A stretch of DNA of 64,000 nucleotides from CAZFER01 sp964517495. GTDB lineage: Bacteria; Hinthialibacterota; Hinthialibacteria; Hinthialibacterales; Hinthialibacteraceae. The DNA lies in contig CAZFER010000015.1 of assembly GCA_964517495.1 (NCBI GenBank), positions 1-64,000 on the forward strand. Direction: 5' to 3'. A program made the translations under genes and the position numbers. The notes beneath the pieces are model-generated. The model had not been told where the DNA came from. It searched no databases and saw only the letters and a program-made list of their open reading frames with translations. This document shows, piece after piece, positions 53,139 to 61,231 of this stretch (the first letter of the stretch is position 1; each line of letters starts with the position of its first letter).

Positions 53139-53200
53139 CTTATAATCGAATTTCAAGCTAATATATCAGTATAATTTCAACAACTCAAAAGGAGTGAGTC

Positions 53201-54247
53201 ATGAAGCGGTTTTTGGGAATTCTGATCGTCATCACGTTGTGTGCTTTCTGTTACCAGGCGAGCGCCCAAAATGAACAACGAATTATCAAGCAAATTCAAA
53301 ATGGGCAAATGCAAAACGCGTTTGTAACCGTCTCCGGCTATGTCGAACGGTGGGAGGAAGGCAAAGCAGAAAATACCATTGCCTATGTGTTACGCGATAA
53401 TTGGGGAGACAAAATCACGGTTATATCCAATGCTGAACATCCAAAAACAAATGAACGTTATCAGGTTCAAGGCTATGTGGCCTACGAACAAGCCAATCAA
53501 GAGTATGTGATTATGGAAAACAGCCGACGATCGCTGGCTCCAACACCCGTTCAACCGCCAACCGCCACCCCCACACCATATCGGCCCCCTACCCCGACCA
53601 TGGAACCGGCCCCCGTTTTCCAACCAACACCCACCCCTATCCCCGCACCCGTGGATGATACCACCGGGGGAAGCACGGAAGAGTCAGAAACAACGGATTC
53701 AAATGGATATCTCATTGTTCTGATCATCGTTATTTTAATCGTTCTTATCTTGTTGATCGCTATCCTGCTTAAAGGAAACAAAGAACAAGGATTAGGTGAT
53801 TTCGATTCCACTTCAGTTGTAACCATGTCTGATAAAACCCAGAAAATCACGGCGCATATGCCCACCGAAAAGGCAATCCAAAGTGGGACGGTTAAAGTAA
53901 TGCCAGGCTGGTTTGAAGTGATCGGCGGTGTTGAATTAAAGGAAATACGCTTAATGCGCCCCAGTGGAATATCTGAAGATCAGTTGGAATTTACCTTTGG
54001 CCGCAAACCGGGGGATACCATCACCCATATCCAACTCAATGATCCCACTGTTTCCAGCAACCAGGCAAAACTGCAATACAAAGACAACCAATTTATCCTG
54101 ATCAATATCCCGGATCCAAATGATCCAGACCGCAACAGCACCTTGCTGAACGGCGAAAAAATGAATGCCAACGAAGAACGTGCGATTCAGGAAGGCGATA
54201 CCATCGAAATGGGTCATGTCAAATTGGTGTTTCATGAAAAAGAATAA
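53201..54247 (+). CDS. single-pass membrane FHA-domain protein
   Basis: A 348-residue protein with a periplasmic and a cytoplasmic half. Signal peptide 1-22 (SAQ cleavage). A periplasmic OB-fold-like domain covers about 30-110 (FVTVSGYVERWEEG, YQVQGYVAYEQ). A Pro/Thr-rich linker covers 112-152 and a transmembrane helix 169-190. The cytoplasmic FHA domain (about 260-345) has FTFGRKPGD (usual GR), DPTVSSNQAKL (the S..H/N position holds Asn-Gln) and STLLNG. FHA domains bind phosphothreonine, here probably on the kinase or its targets. Strong AAGGAG before the ATG. The PP2C gene starts 11 bases after its stop. Confidence 0.9.
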   Translation: MKRFLGILIVITLCAFCYQASAQNEQRIIKQIQNGQMQNAFVTVSGYVERWEEGKAENTIAYVLRDNWGDKITVISNAEHPKTNERYQVQGYVAYEQANQEYVIMENSRRSLAPTPVQPPTATPTPYRPPTPTMEPAPVFQPTPTPIPAPVDDTTGGSTEESETTDSNGYLIVLIIVILIVLILLIAILLKGNKEQGLGDFDSTSVVTMSDKTQKITAHMPTEKAIQSGTVKVMPGWFEVIGGVELKEIRLMRPSGISEDQLEFTFGRKPGDTITHIQLNDPTVSSNQAKLQYKDNQFILINIPDPNDPDRNSTLLNGEKMNANEERAIQEGDTIEMGHVKLVFHEKE

Positions 54248-54258
54248 GCTGAGGGTCT

Positions 54259-55662
54259 ATGAAACTCGATTGCTTTGGCATTACAACAATTGGACGCCGC
54301 GAAGAAAACCAGGACGCCTTTTTTTGGAAGGTTTATGATCAACCCCAAGGATGCTTAAAGGCTGTGGTGGCCGTTTGTGACGGCATGGGCGGCCACCACG
54401 GCGGCCAAACCGCCAGCCGGTTAGCAATTCAAACTATAGAGCGCTACATTCCTGAGAATCCCCCTGACCAAGAAAGCATCAAATCTTGGATTCATGCATT
54501 GTGCCAGGCAATCCAAACTACTTTGGATGACGCCACTCGCAATGATCCCTACCTCTCGGAAATGGGAACCACCCTGGTCATGGGCCTGATAACCGAAGAA
54601 GCGATATGGATTGTTAATATCGGTGACAGCCGCGCTTATAAAATCAAAGGGGATCAAGTGGAACAATTAACCCACGATCATTCCGCCATTCAAGAGGCTT
54701 TTGATAAAGGTTACTACACATGGGAAGAAATTCGCCAAAATCCTGTCATGATAACTTTATCATCCGCCTTGACTCGCCATTTAGGTCCCGGTTTTGAAAC
54801 CGAACCTGACATTTTTAAATATCAACTTGAGGGCGATGAATGCTTTCTCTTCTGCACCGATGGGCTGACCGGTAATATGATCGATATACCTGTTTCTCCT
54901 TATGAAATTGGTAAATACGTTTACGGCTCCTCCTCGCTTGAAACCGCCGCGAACAATCTTCTCAGCCTGGCATATCAAAATGGTTCAAACGATAATATTA
55001 CCGCGGTAATTCTGAAAACCGGTGAAAAACAGGTCACGCATCCACACATTCCGATCGAACCTTCGGTGGATTCTCTTCGAAAGAACGAAAATTACAGCAA
55101 CCCATTACCGATCACTCAATGGACACCAAATCGATCCTTACTGATTTCTGCGCTGGTTTTGTTACTGATGGCTCTTTGTGGAGTGACTTACCTGTATATT
55201 GAACAATCTTACGCACCATCGAGCCAAAAAAGTGGAGGAAGCAAACCCATCCTAAAAACCACACCGCCTCCCTCGGTTTTTTCTACGCCGACAGTAGTGG
55301 CGAATACTCCCACAATTCCACCATCGATTACTCCTGTTCCACCTGAATTGAATTCTCTTCGCTGGCATAGGGATATGTTTGAGTATAATCAACCTTTAAG
55401 ATCAAGCGATGCATTATCCTTTACATACAATCCTCTTCAAATTCAAAAAGAGACGATCACCATCCTGGTCAGCGATTCTCCATCCATGAGTGACAGTAAA
55501 ATAATCCCCAACGTCCCCCAATGGATTAAAGACCCCACGGGCAGCATACCCGTTGCCGAGCTTTACATCGAGGATGGCACAAAATACGTTCAATTAAAAG
55601 CAATAAAAAATCAAACAATCATCACAAGCGATGTTTTAAAAGTGGTTGTAAACAACGAGTAA
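54259..55662 (+). CDS. membrane-anchored PP2C-type Ser/Thr phosphatase
   Basis: A 467-residue protein. The N-terminal PP2C domain (about 1-255) has REENQDAFFW, VCDGMGGHHGG, MGTTLVMG, VNIGDSRAY, LFCTDGLTGN and NDNITAVIL, supplying the metal-binding Asp residues of the family. Then come a transmembrane helix (about 293-315, LLISALVLLLMALCGVTYLYI), a Pro/Thr-rich linker and a periplasmic beta domain (about 365-467). It should dephosphorylate targets of the neighbouring kinase. GAGGG lies 3 bases before the ATG; spacing to the FHA gene is 11 bases and to the kinase gene 21. The periplasmic tail gives phosphatase and kinase the same inside-outside layout. Confidence 0.93.
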   Translation: MKLDCFGITTIGRREENQDAFFWKVYDQPQGCLKAVVAVCDGMGGHHGGQTASRLAIQTIERYIPENPPDQESIKSWIHALCQAIQTTLDDATRNDPYLSEMGTTLVMGLITEEAIWIVNIGDSRAYKIKGDQVEQLTHDHSAIQEAFDKGYYTWEEIRQNPVMITLSSALTRHLGPGFETEPDIFKYQLEGDECFLFCTDGLTGNMIDIPVSPYEIGKYVYGSSSLETAANNLLSLAYQNGSNDNITAVILKTGEKQVTHPHIPIEPSVDSLRKNENYSNPLPITQWTPNRSLLISALVLLLMALCGVTYLYIEQSYAPSSQKSGGSKPILKTTPPPSVFSTPTVVANTPTIPPSITPVPPELNSLRWHRDMFEYNQPLRSSDALSFTYNPLQIQKETITILVSDSPSMSDSKIIPNVPQWIKDPTGSIPVAELYIEDGTKYVQLKAIKNQTIITSDVLKVVVNNE

Positions 55663-55683
55663 CAACAGGTGCATTAGAATATA

Positions 55684-58467
55684 ATGAATCCGGAGATTGG
55701 CCTGTATATATTGGGAGTCTTTGTGGTTGCCGCGATGGCGGTGCTCGTGACACTGCTCTACCTGAAAAGTAAAGCTAACCCCACGGCTACCTCATTGACT
55801 CAATTAGGCCCTTATCGCAATCTTACCCTCCTCTCCGAAAAAGGGGGAATGGCCAAAGTTTATAAGGCGTACAACAGCGAAGCCAACCGCGAGTGTGTGC
55901 TGAAAGTATTGCGTGCCGAACTATTGGGAGACAGCGATGTGGTACGCAAATTTTTACGCGAAGGAGAAACCCTCCAGCAGATCAAACACCAATATCCTGA
56001 TGCCCCGGTGGTAAACGTTTATACCACCGGTACGATCTCCACTAACCTGATCGAACTTCCCTTCATCGAACTGGAATATATCCCCGGAAAAACCGATTTA
56101 TCCGATTTCATTGAAATGAACGGCAAATTGGATCCGCGAATAGCGGAAATCATCATCGTACAAATTCTTCGCGCTTTATCTGCCGCCCACTCGATGGGGA
56201 CCATTCATCGCGATTTAAAACCGGGCAATGTACTTTTATACAACGGGAATCCCGAAAAAGTCGTCATCTGTGATTTTGGAGTAGCCAAACGCGTCGATTC
56301 CAAAAGCGTAACCATGGGAGGATTTGGCACGGTTGCCTATATGGCACCGGAACAATGTGACGGACAAGGCAATATTTCCCAATCCACAGATATCTACGCC
56401 CTGGCAGTGCTTTGGTATGAATTACTTACCGGACAACGTCTTTTTGACGATGAAAATCCGTTTATCTTGATGCAAAAACACCGTGAAAATGATCCGGAAC
56501 CCTTGATCCGTAACAACATCCCTGAAAATTGCCAAAACATCATGCTGCACATGCTCGCCAAGAATCCGGCCAACCGACCATCAGTCGAGCAAATCATGGC
56601 GAGTTTATCCAACCAGGCTTTGCAAGTTCCGGGCTACCAAACATTTGATGTTAAAACAGAAACACGCCGCTATGGTTTCCCCGCTGTGGGAAGCTTAAGC
56701 CGCCGCAACTCACTAATTGCGACTTTGTCCGTTCTGCTTTTTTTACTACTTTGCATCCTGGTGTGGGAAGTGCAATTCCCCGAGCATTCATTCTTGCGTC
56801 CTCAAATCTCTGAATCACCCACCCCAACCGCCAGACCTCCCTCGAATCAGCTCGCCTTTCAACAGAAAGTCAATGAAGGTGAACAGCTGTTTTCCGCAGG
56901 CGACTATAAAAACGCTCAGCAGGCTTTTATTGAAGCATTACAAATCAAGAACGATCCTAATACCAGAGAAAAATTGGCCAAATGCGATGCCATGTTGTGG
57001 CTGACTGAGGGAGAAAGTTTTGAAAAACTAGGTGGGCGCGAAAATTTAATGAAAGCCCAAAATTTTTATAATCAAGCCTATATGCGCTGGAAAGGACCAC
57101 CCGTACTTACCGCCCTGAACCGCATTCAACAACAATTAAACACCATCCCCACTCACACAACATCCCCCTGGGTTACCGCTCCACCTTCCCCAACACGGGC
57201 ACCCAAATGGTGGACTCCAAGAGTTTTCCCACCCACACCTACATCCTTTGTCCCTTCTGCCACCTCTGTGCCAATGGCAAAACTTTTCGTCACACCGAAA
57301 CCAGACAATGCCCGAGTTCGCATTATCAATATCAAACCGGTATTTGAACAAGGAATGGCGTTGAAACCAGGCCGCTATCACCTCGAACTCAGTGCTCCCG
57401 GCTTTAACACGCATCAAGAATGGATCGATCTACAGGCAGGTGAGGATAAAACCGTTCAAATTTCATTGCAACAAGCAAACCAAACAGAAACACCGTCAGG
57501 CGAGCAACCAACTCCCTCACCGCAACCTCCTGAGCCAACCCCTGTACCTTCAACTCCTACACCGGTACAACCTACACCGGCGCCTGAACAACCAACTCCC
57601 ACTCTTGCAAAACCAACGCCTGCGCCGGCTCAACCAACTCCAACCCCGGTCCCTCCCACTTCTGAAGTATCAACACCATCTCCCATACCAACCACACCGG
57701 CGCCTGCTACCCCTACACCGGTTTTACCGCCACTGCAGCCTGCCGCCCATGAAGCGGGATTTGAAAAAACCATTACCATAAATGTCGATGTAACCATGAC
57801 ATTCTGTTATATTCCCGCCGGGGATTTTATTATGGGAAGCCCCCCCGATGAAAAAGGCCGCCGTAAAAACGAGGGACCACCCCATCCCGTGCGTATTACT
57901 CAGCCGTTTTGGATTTCCAAATACGAAATTACTCAAACTCAATGGACCGCCTTGATGAATAATAATCCTGCTCTACTTTATGGTCCCAACCATCCCATTG
58001 AGAATGTATCATGGAACGACTGCCAAGCCTTTATTCAGCGGCTCAATCAACTCGGGATCGGAAGGTTTCGTTTACCCACCGAAGCCGAGTGGGAATACAG
58101 CTGCCGTGCCGGCACCAAAACCCGATTCTATTGGGGGAAAGATCCCAATGAAAAGCAGATCGATCAATATGCCTGGCATAGCACCACTGAAACCCATGAA
58201 GTTGGACAAAAATCACCCAATCCCTGGGGATTACATGATATGAGCGGCAATGTTTGGGAATTTTGTATGGACAGTTACAGTGTTGATTTTTATGCCAACT
58301 CCCCGCGAGTCAATCCAGTCAATCAAAACGCATCCAACCCCAACAAAGTGGTCCGCAGCGGCAGTTATTCAAACGCCCCCGATTTTTTACGATCCGCCAC
58401 CCGAGGCCTTACCTCTGCCCTGAGCAGCGATTCTTCCACCGGCTTTCGCATTGTCGCTGAATTTTAA
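55684..58467 (+). CDS. transmembrane Ser/Thr kinase with PEGA and formylglycine-enzyme-like ectodomain
   Basis: A 927-residue receptor-like kinase. N-terminal helix 5-27. Kinase domain 43-310 with glycine loop EKGGMAKVYK, catalytic Lys74, HRDLKPGN at 175-182, DFG at 197-199 and APE at 221-223, all intact. A second helix lies at 343-363. The outside part has a TPR-like region (385-480), a PEGA-like domain (about 545-620), a long Pro/Thr linker and a formylglycine-generating-enzyme fold (696-927: IPAGDFIMGS, RLPTEAEWEYSCRAG, GLHDMSGNVWEF). At the catalytic place it reads RSGSYSNAPDFLRSATR, without the two cysteines of true FGEs, so it is probably a ligand-binding C-type-lectin-like sensor. Operon partner of the PP2C and FHA proteins. 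Confidence 0.93.
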   Translation: MNPEIGLYILGVFVVAAMAVLVTLLYLKSKANPTATSLTQLGPYRNLTLLSEKGGMAKVYKAYNSEANRECVLKVLRAELLGDSDVVRKFLREGETLQQIKHQYPDAPVVNVYTTGTISTNLIELPFIELEYIPGKTDLSDFIEMNGKLDPRIAEIIIVQILRALSAAHSMGTIHRDLKPGNVLLYNGNPEKVVICDFGVAKRVDSKSVTMGGFGTVAYMAPEQCDGQGNISQSTDIYALAVLWYELLTGQRLFDDENPFILMQKHRENDPEPLIRNNIPENCQNIMLHMLAKNPANRPSVEQIMASLSNQALQVPGYQTFDVKTETRRYGFPAVGSLSRRNSLIATLSVLLFLLLCILVWEVQFPEHSFLRPQISESPTPTARPPSNQLAFQQKVNEGEQLFSAGDYKNAQQAFIEALQIKNDPNTREKLAKCDAMLWLTEGESFEKLGGRENLMKAQNFYNQAYMRWKGPPVLTALNRIQQQLNTIPTHTTSPWVTAPPSPTRAPKWWTPRVFPPTPTSFVPSATSVPMAKLFVTPKPDNARVRIINIKPVFEQGMALKPGRYHLELSAPGFNTHQEWIDLQAGEDKTVQISLQQANQTETPSGEQPTPSPQPPEPTPVPSTPTPVQPTPAPEQPTPTLAKPTPAPAQPTPTPVPPTSEVSTPSPIPTTPAPATPTPVLPPLQPAAHEAGFEKTITINVDVTMTFCYIPAGDFIMGSPPDEKGRRKNEGPPHPVRITQPFWISKYEITQTQWTALMNNNPALLYGPNHPIENVSWNDCQAFIQRLNQLGIGRFRLPTEAEWEYSCRAGTKTRFYWGKDPNEKQIDQYAWHSTTETHEVGQKSPNPWGLHDMSGNVWEFCMDSYSVDFYANSPRVNPVNQNASNPNKVVRSGSYSNAPDFLRSATRGLTSALSSDSSTGFRIVAEF

Positions 58468-58554
58468 ACACTGGCCAGAAGGAATTGATCCTTCACCCCC
58501 CAAACTCTACAATTCCATTGTACTTGAATATAAAGACTATCCTTGAAAGATAAC

Positions 58555-59829
58555 ATGACATATAGAAAAATCACTTTACTGTTACTGACGTTCTTTTCAT
58601 GCACTCTGCTTTGCTTCGCCCAAAATACAGGACGCCCTCCCTGGTGGAATGATGACTGGCATTTTCGCCTGCCAGTCATGGTTCAATCCGGTCCCCAACC
58701 ACGTCAAAATGCGGTAGCGGAATACACATTGAATTTCAACGAGCTCTTCAGCCAAATAGGCGAAATCGGCAGTGCCGTGGATGCCAATTCCATCCGCGTG
58801 GTGGAAGTTAAACGTTCAGGTAAAATCATCAATGAACAACCCTCTCAATTTGATCCGGATGAGGATTTCGATCCCTTGCGACGCGCCAGAGGAAAATTAA
58901 GCTGGCTATTGGGTGAGTTTCCCGCCAAAACCGCCCGCTTCTTCCATATCTATTTCCACACAAATCTGTATGGCTTCAAAACCAAACCGGCATTTAATCA
59001 TTTAGTCGTACTGGAATCGTCTAACAATGATTTCATGAATGCAAAAACCCCTTTCGGCTGGTTTACGTTTGAAACAAACGGAGGAGTCTTCACTGTTTTT
59101 GCTTCATCCAAGGTTGAAGATAATAAAGAGGGAGATTGGATCAAATCCACCGAAAGCCATCCCCAAGGCCTACCCATCGTACAATCACCTGACTTTAGCC
59201 CTATCTTTCATCCCTTTCACCAATCGTTGAAGAACACAGCCGGACAATGGAACGTCCAAAGCGAAATCATCGCCAATGGACCATTAAAAATTGCCATTCG
59301 CTCATCCCACACCATTGCCAGTGGAACCTCTCAAGGCGAGTGGGAAATGCTCACCGAATTTCTACCTTCAACGATCCGCTCCACCATCTTAAAAGGGAAC
59401 AAAAACGGATTCGCCCTGACAACAAATATCACCCCAGGTGGCAATAAAATCGATGAGAACGATAGGCTTTGTGCCGCATCATCTGATTTCCCCAAACGAA
59501 CAGGATTCAAAACTCAAACCGAGGACCAATCACCCGAATGGACTTATGTTATAGATGAGAAACGGGATAACACCTTTTACGCCATCCACACCCATGATGA
59601 TTCAATGAAAGACATGGTGGCTGAATCCCCCCAACATCAATCCTGGCAACTCGGCTGGGGACGCGGCGTGGAAGCCAACCGGGTGAATCCAGGCATGATA
59701 ACCTATCCCTCAACGTTTTATTTCGGCTTCTGTGAATATTCAAAACATTCAAAGATAACTCAATTCATCCAATCGCTTCAACAACCATTATCCTATTTTG
59801 CCTTACCCATCGAACAGAAAGATAAATAA
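58555..59829 (+). CDS. secreted protein of unknown function in the signalling operon
   Basis: A 424-residue protein with Sec signal MTYRKITLLLLTFFSCTLLCFAQ. The mature part begins PPWWNDDWHFRLPVMVQSG and contains beta-rich segments (YFHTNLYGFKTKP, GWFTFETNGGVFTVFA, WEMLTEFLPSTIRSTILKGN). No family was recognised with confidence; the start resembles domains found ahead of carbohydrate-active modules. Starts at the ATG at 58555 with only a weak AAAGA; the frame begins at a TTG 12 bases earlier. It is 87 bases after the kinase stop and 8 bases before the next gene. A ligand or reporter for the kinase ectodomain is speculation. Confidence 0.75.
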   Translation: MTYRKITLLLLTFFSCTLLCFAQNTGRPPWWNDDWHFRLPVMVQSGPQPRQNAVAEYTLNFNELFSQIGEIGSAVDANSIRVVEVKRSGKIINEQPSQFDPDEDFDPLRRARGKLSWLLGEFPAKTARFFHIYFHTNLYGFKTKPAFNHLVVLESSNNDFMNAKTPFGWFTFETNGGVFTVFASSKVEDNKEGDWIKSTESHPQGLPIVQSPDFSPIFHPFHQSLKNTAGQWNVQSEIIANGPLKIAIRSSHTIASGTSQGEWEMLTEFLPSTIRSTILKGNKNGFALTTNITPGGNKIDENDRLCAASSDFPKRTGFKTQTEDQSPEWTYVIDEKRDNTFYAIHTHDDSMKDMVAESPQHQSWQLGWGRGVEANRVNPGMITYPSTFYFGFCEYSKHSKITQFIQSLQQPLSYFALPIEQKDK

Positions 59830-59837
59830 CAACAATT

Positions 59838-60935
59838 ATGCCCTATCAACAATTCAACTTAAACAATCTGCTGGTTTACCCTCTGAAAAATCGTAAAAGT
59901 CTTACTCAAATAGAAGACATCGTAGTCGATCCAGACAGCCCTCCACCCGATCCGGGTGAGTATAGCACTCTCATTCAAAAAACAGCCGATAAAATCAAAA
60001 TAGCCCGACACCAAGGGGCATCTGTCATACTTGCTTATGGCGCTCATCTTATCCGCAATGGTGCAAGCCCTATTCTAATCCGCATGATGGAAGAAGGCTG
60101 GCTTACCCACCTGGCCACCAATGGGGCAGGAATCATTCACGATTGGGAATACAGTTATCTGGGCCGCTCAACCGAAAGTGTGTGTGAAAACGTCGCCACC
60201 GGTACCTTCGGCACCTGGGATGAAACCGGCCGTTGCATCAATCTCGCCGCCGCCGCAGGAGCAGCGGAAAACCAGGGTTTGGGGGAGGCCATTGGCCGCT
60301 TCATTTGGCAGGATGGCATTGAGATTCCTGAAAAAGAAAAACTGGTGGATTCGATTAAAAACGATCCCACCAACGAACGAATCCCAGCCCACGCTGATTT
60401 TCTACAACTCATCCAACGCTTTGATATTCCAAATGGCAAGTATTCAATAAATCATCCGTGGAAGCACTATTCCGTCCCCGCCAATGCTTATCGCTTATCC
60501 ATTCCATTCACCGTGCATCCAGGTATTGGCTACGATATTATTTCCAACCATCCATATTTCTCTCCCGCTGCTTTGGGACGTGGAGCGGGTATAGATTTCC
60601 AACGACTTGCCCATTCGGTAAACAACCTGTCCAACGGTGTCTACCTATCCATCGGCTCCGCCATCATGTCTCCCCAAGTGTTCGAAAAAGCCATGAGCTG
60701 CGCCAACAACGCCCGGTTGCAGCAACACCAGCCAATCATCCACAATCACACTATTGTCGTCGTTGACATCCAGGATGGTGAAGGCTGGGATTGGTCGCAA
60801 GGCGAACCTCCCAAAACCAATCCCGCCTACTACCTGCGCTTCTGCAAAAGCTTCGCCCGCATGGGCGGAGAGATGAACTACCTTTGCCTTGATAACCGCA
60901 CCACGATCCATAACCTTTATGCGCTACTAAAATGA
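59838..60935 (+). CDS. deoxyhypusine-synthase-like family protein
   Basis: A 365-residue cytosolic protein. The block THLATNGAGIIHDWEYSYLG then RSTESVCENV and GTFGTWDETGR recalls the glycine-rich, NAD-binding region of deoxyhypusine-synthase-like proteins, as do HPGIGYDIISNHP and YLSIGSAIMSPQVFEKAMS. Bacteria lack eIF5A, so hypusination itself is not expected; homospermidine- or agmatine-related chemistry is known for bacterial relatives. The active-site Lys of DHS was not confidently located. It starts 8 bases after the secreted protein and has no ribosome site of note, suggesting translational coupling. Its link to kinase signalling is unclear. Family call is moderate. Confidence 0.6.
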   Translation: MPYQQFNLNNLLVYPLKNRKSLTQIEDIVVDPDSPPPDPGEYSTLIQKTADKIKIARHQGASVILAYGAHLIRNGASPILIRMMEEGWLTHLATNGAGIIHDWEYSYLGRSTESVCENVATGTFGTWDETGRCINLAAAAGAAENQGLGEAIGRFIWQDGIEIPEKEKLVDSIKNDPTNERIPAHADFLQLIQRFDIPNGKYSINHPWKHYSVPANAYRLSIPFTVHPGIGYDIISNHPYFSPAALGRGAGIDFQRLAHSVNNLSNGVYLSIGSAIMSPQVFEKAMSCANNARLQQHQPIIHNHTIVVVDIQDGEGWDWSQGEPPKTNPAYYLRFCKSFARMGGEMNYLCLDNRTTIHNLYALLK

Positions 60936-60937
60936 TG

Positions 60938-61165
60938 GTAAGTGGTCAGCTATTTGAAGCACCATGCCCCTCCAAAGACTGGGAGGGGCATGGGCAATGT
61001 TATTAAGTTAAGATCAAATTGGATCGTTGAATAGGGAGGGGAGGGTTGATAAAAAACGTGGAGTAAAATCTTTTCCCCCCCTCCTCCTAACCTCCCCCAT
61101 TTCATTGGGGGAGGAATAGTGGGATGATTTTAGTTTTAACTCAATTTCATCTTATGGTTGACACG
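60938..61165 (+). repeat. MITE-like intergenic element, copy C
   Basis: Starts GTAAGTGGTCAGCTATTTGA and ends GGTTGACACG. The first hairpin is a perfect 12-bp stem (60962-60973 with 60982-60993). The second is CCTCCCCCATTTCATTGGGGGAGG. It carries about 45 extra bases between them relative to copies B and D. It fills the convergent spacer between the DHS-like gene and the chemoreceptor, where it may act as a terminator. Confidence 0.75.
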
Positions 61166-61231
61166 TTTTAAATTATGATTCTTTTCACCCATAAAATATA
61201 TTTGTAGTATTCAACAACGTATTTACTACAT

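Noticed and set aside
57392..57781. 129-residue plus-strand open frame over the kinase linker
   Set aside because: It is a second frame through the repetitive Pro/Thr codons of the kinase gene; composition (Gln/His/Leu/Arg runs) is an artefact of that repeat.
51171..60935. Type VI secretion locus
   Set aside because: FHA, PP2C and kinase genes are present but no Tss structural protein, so a T6SS assignment has no support here.
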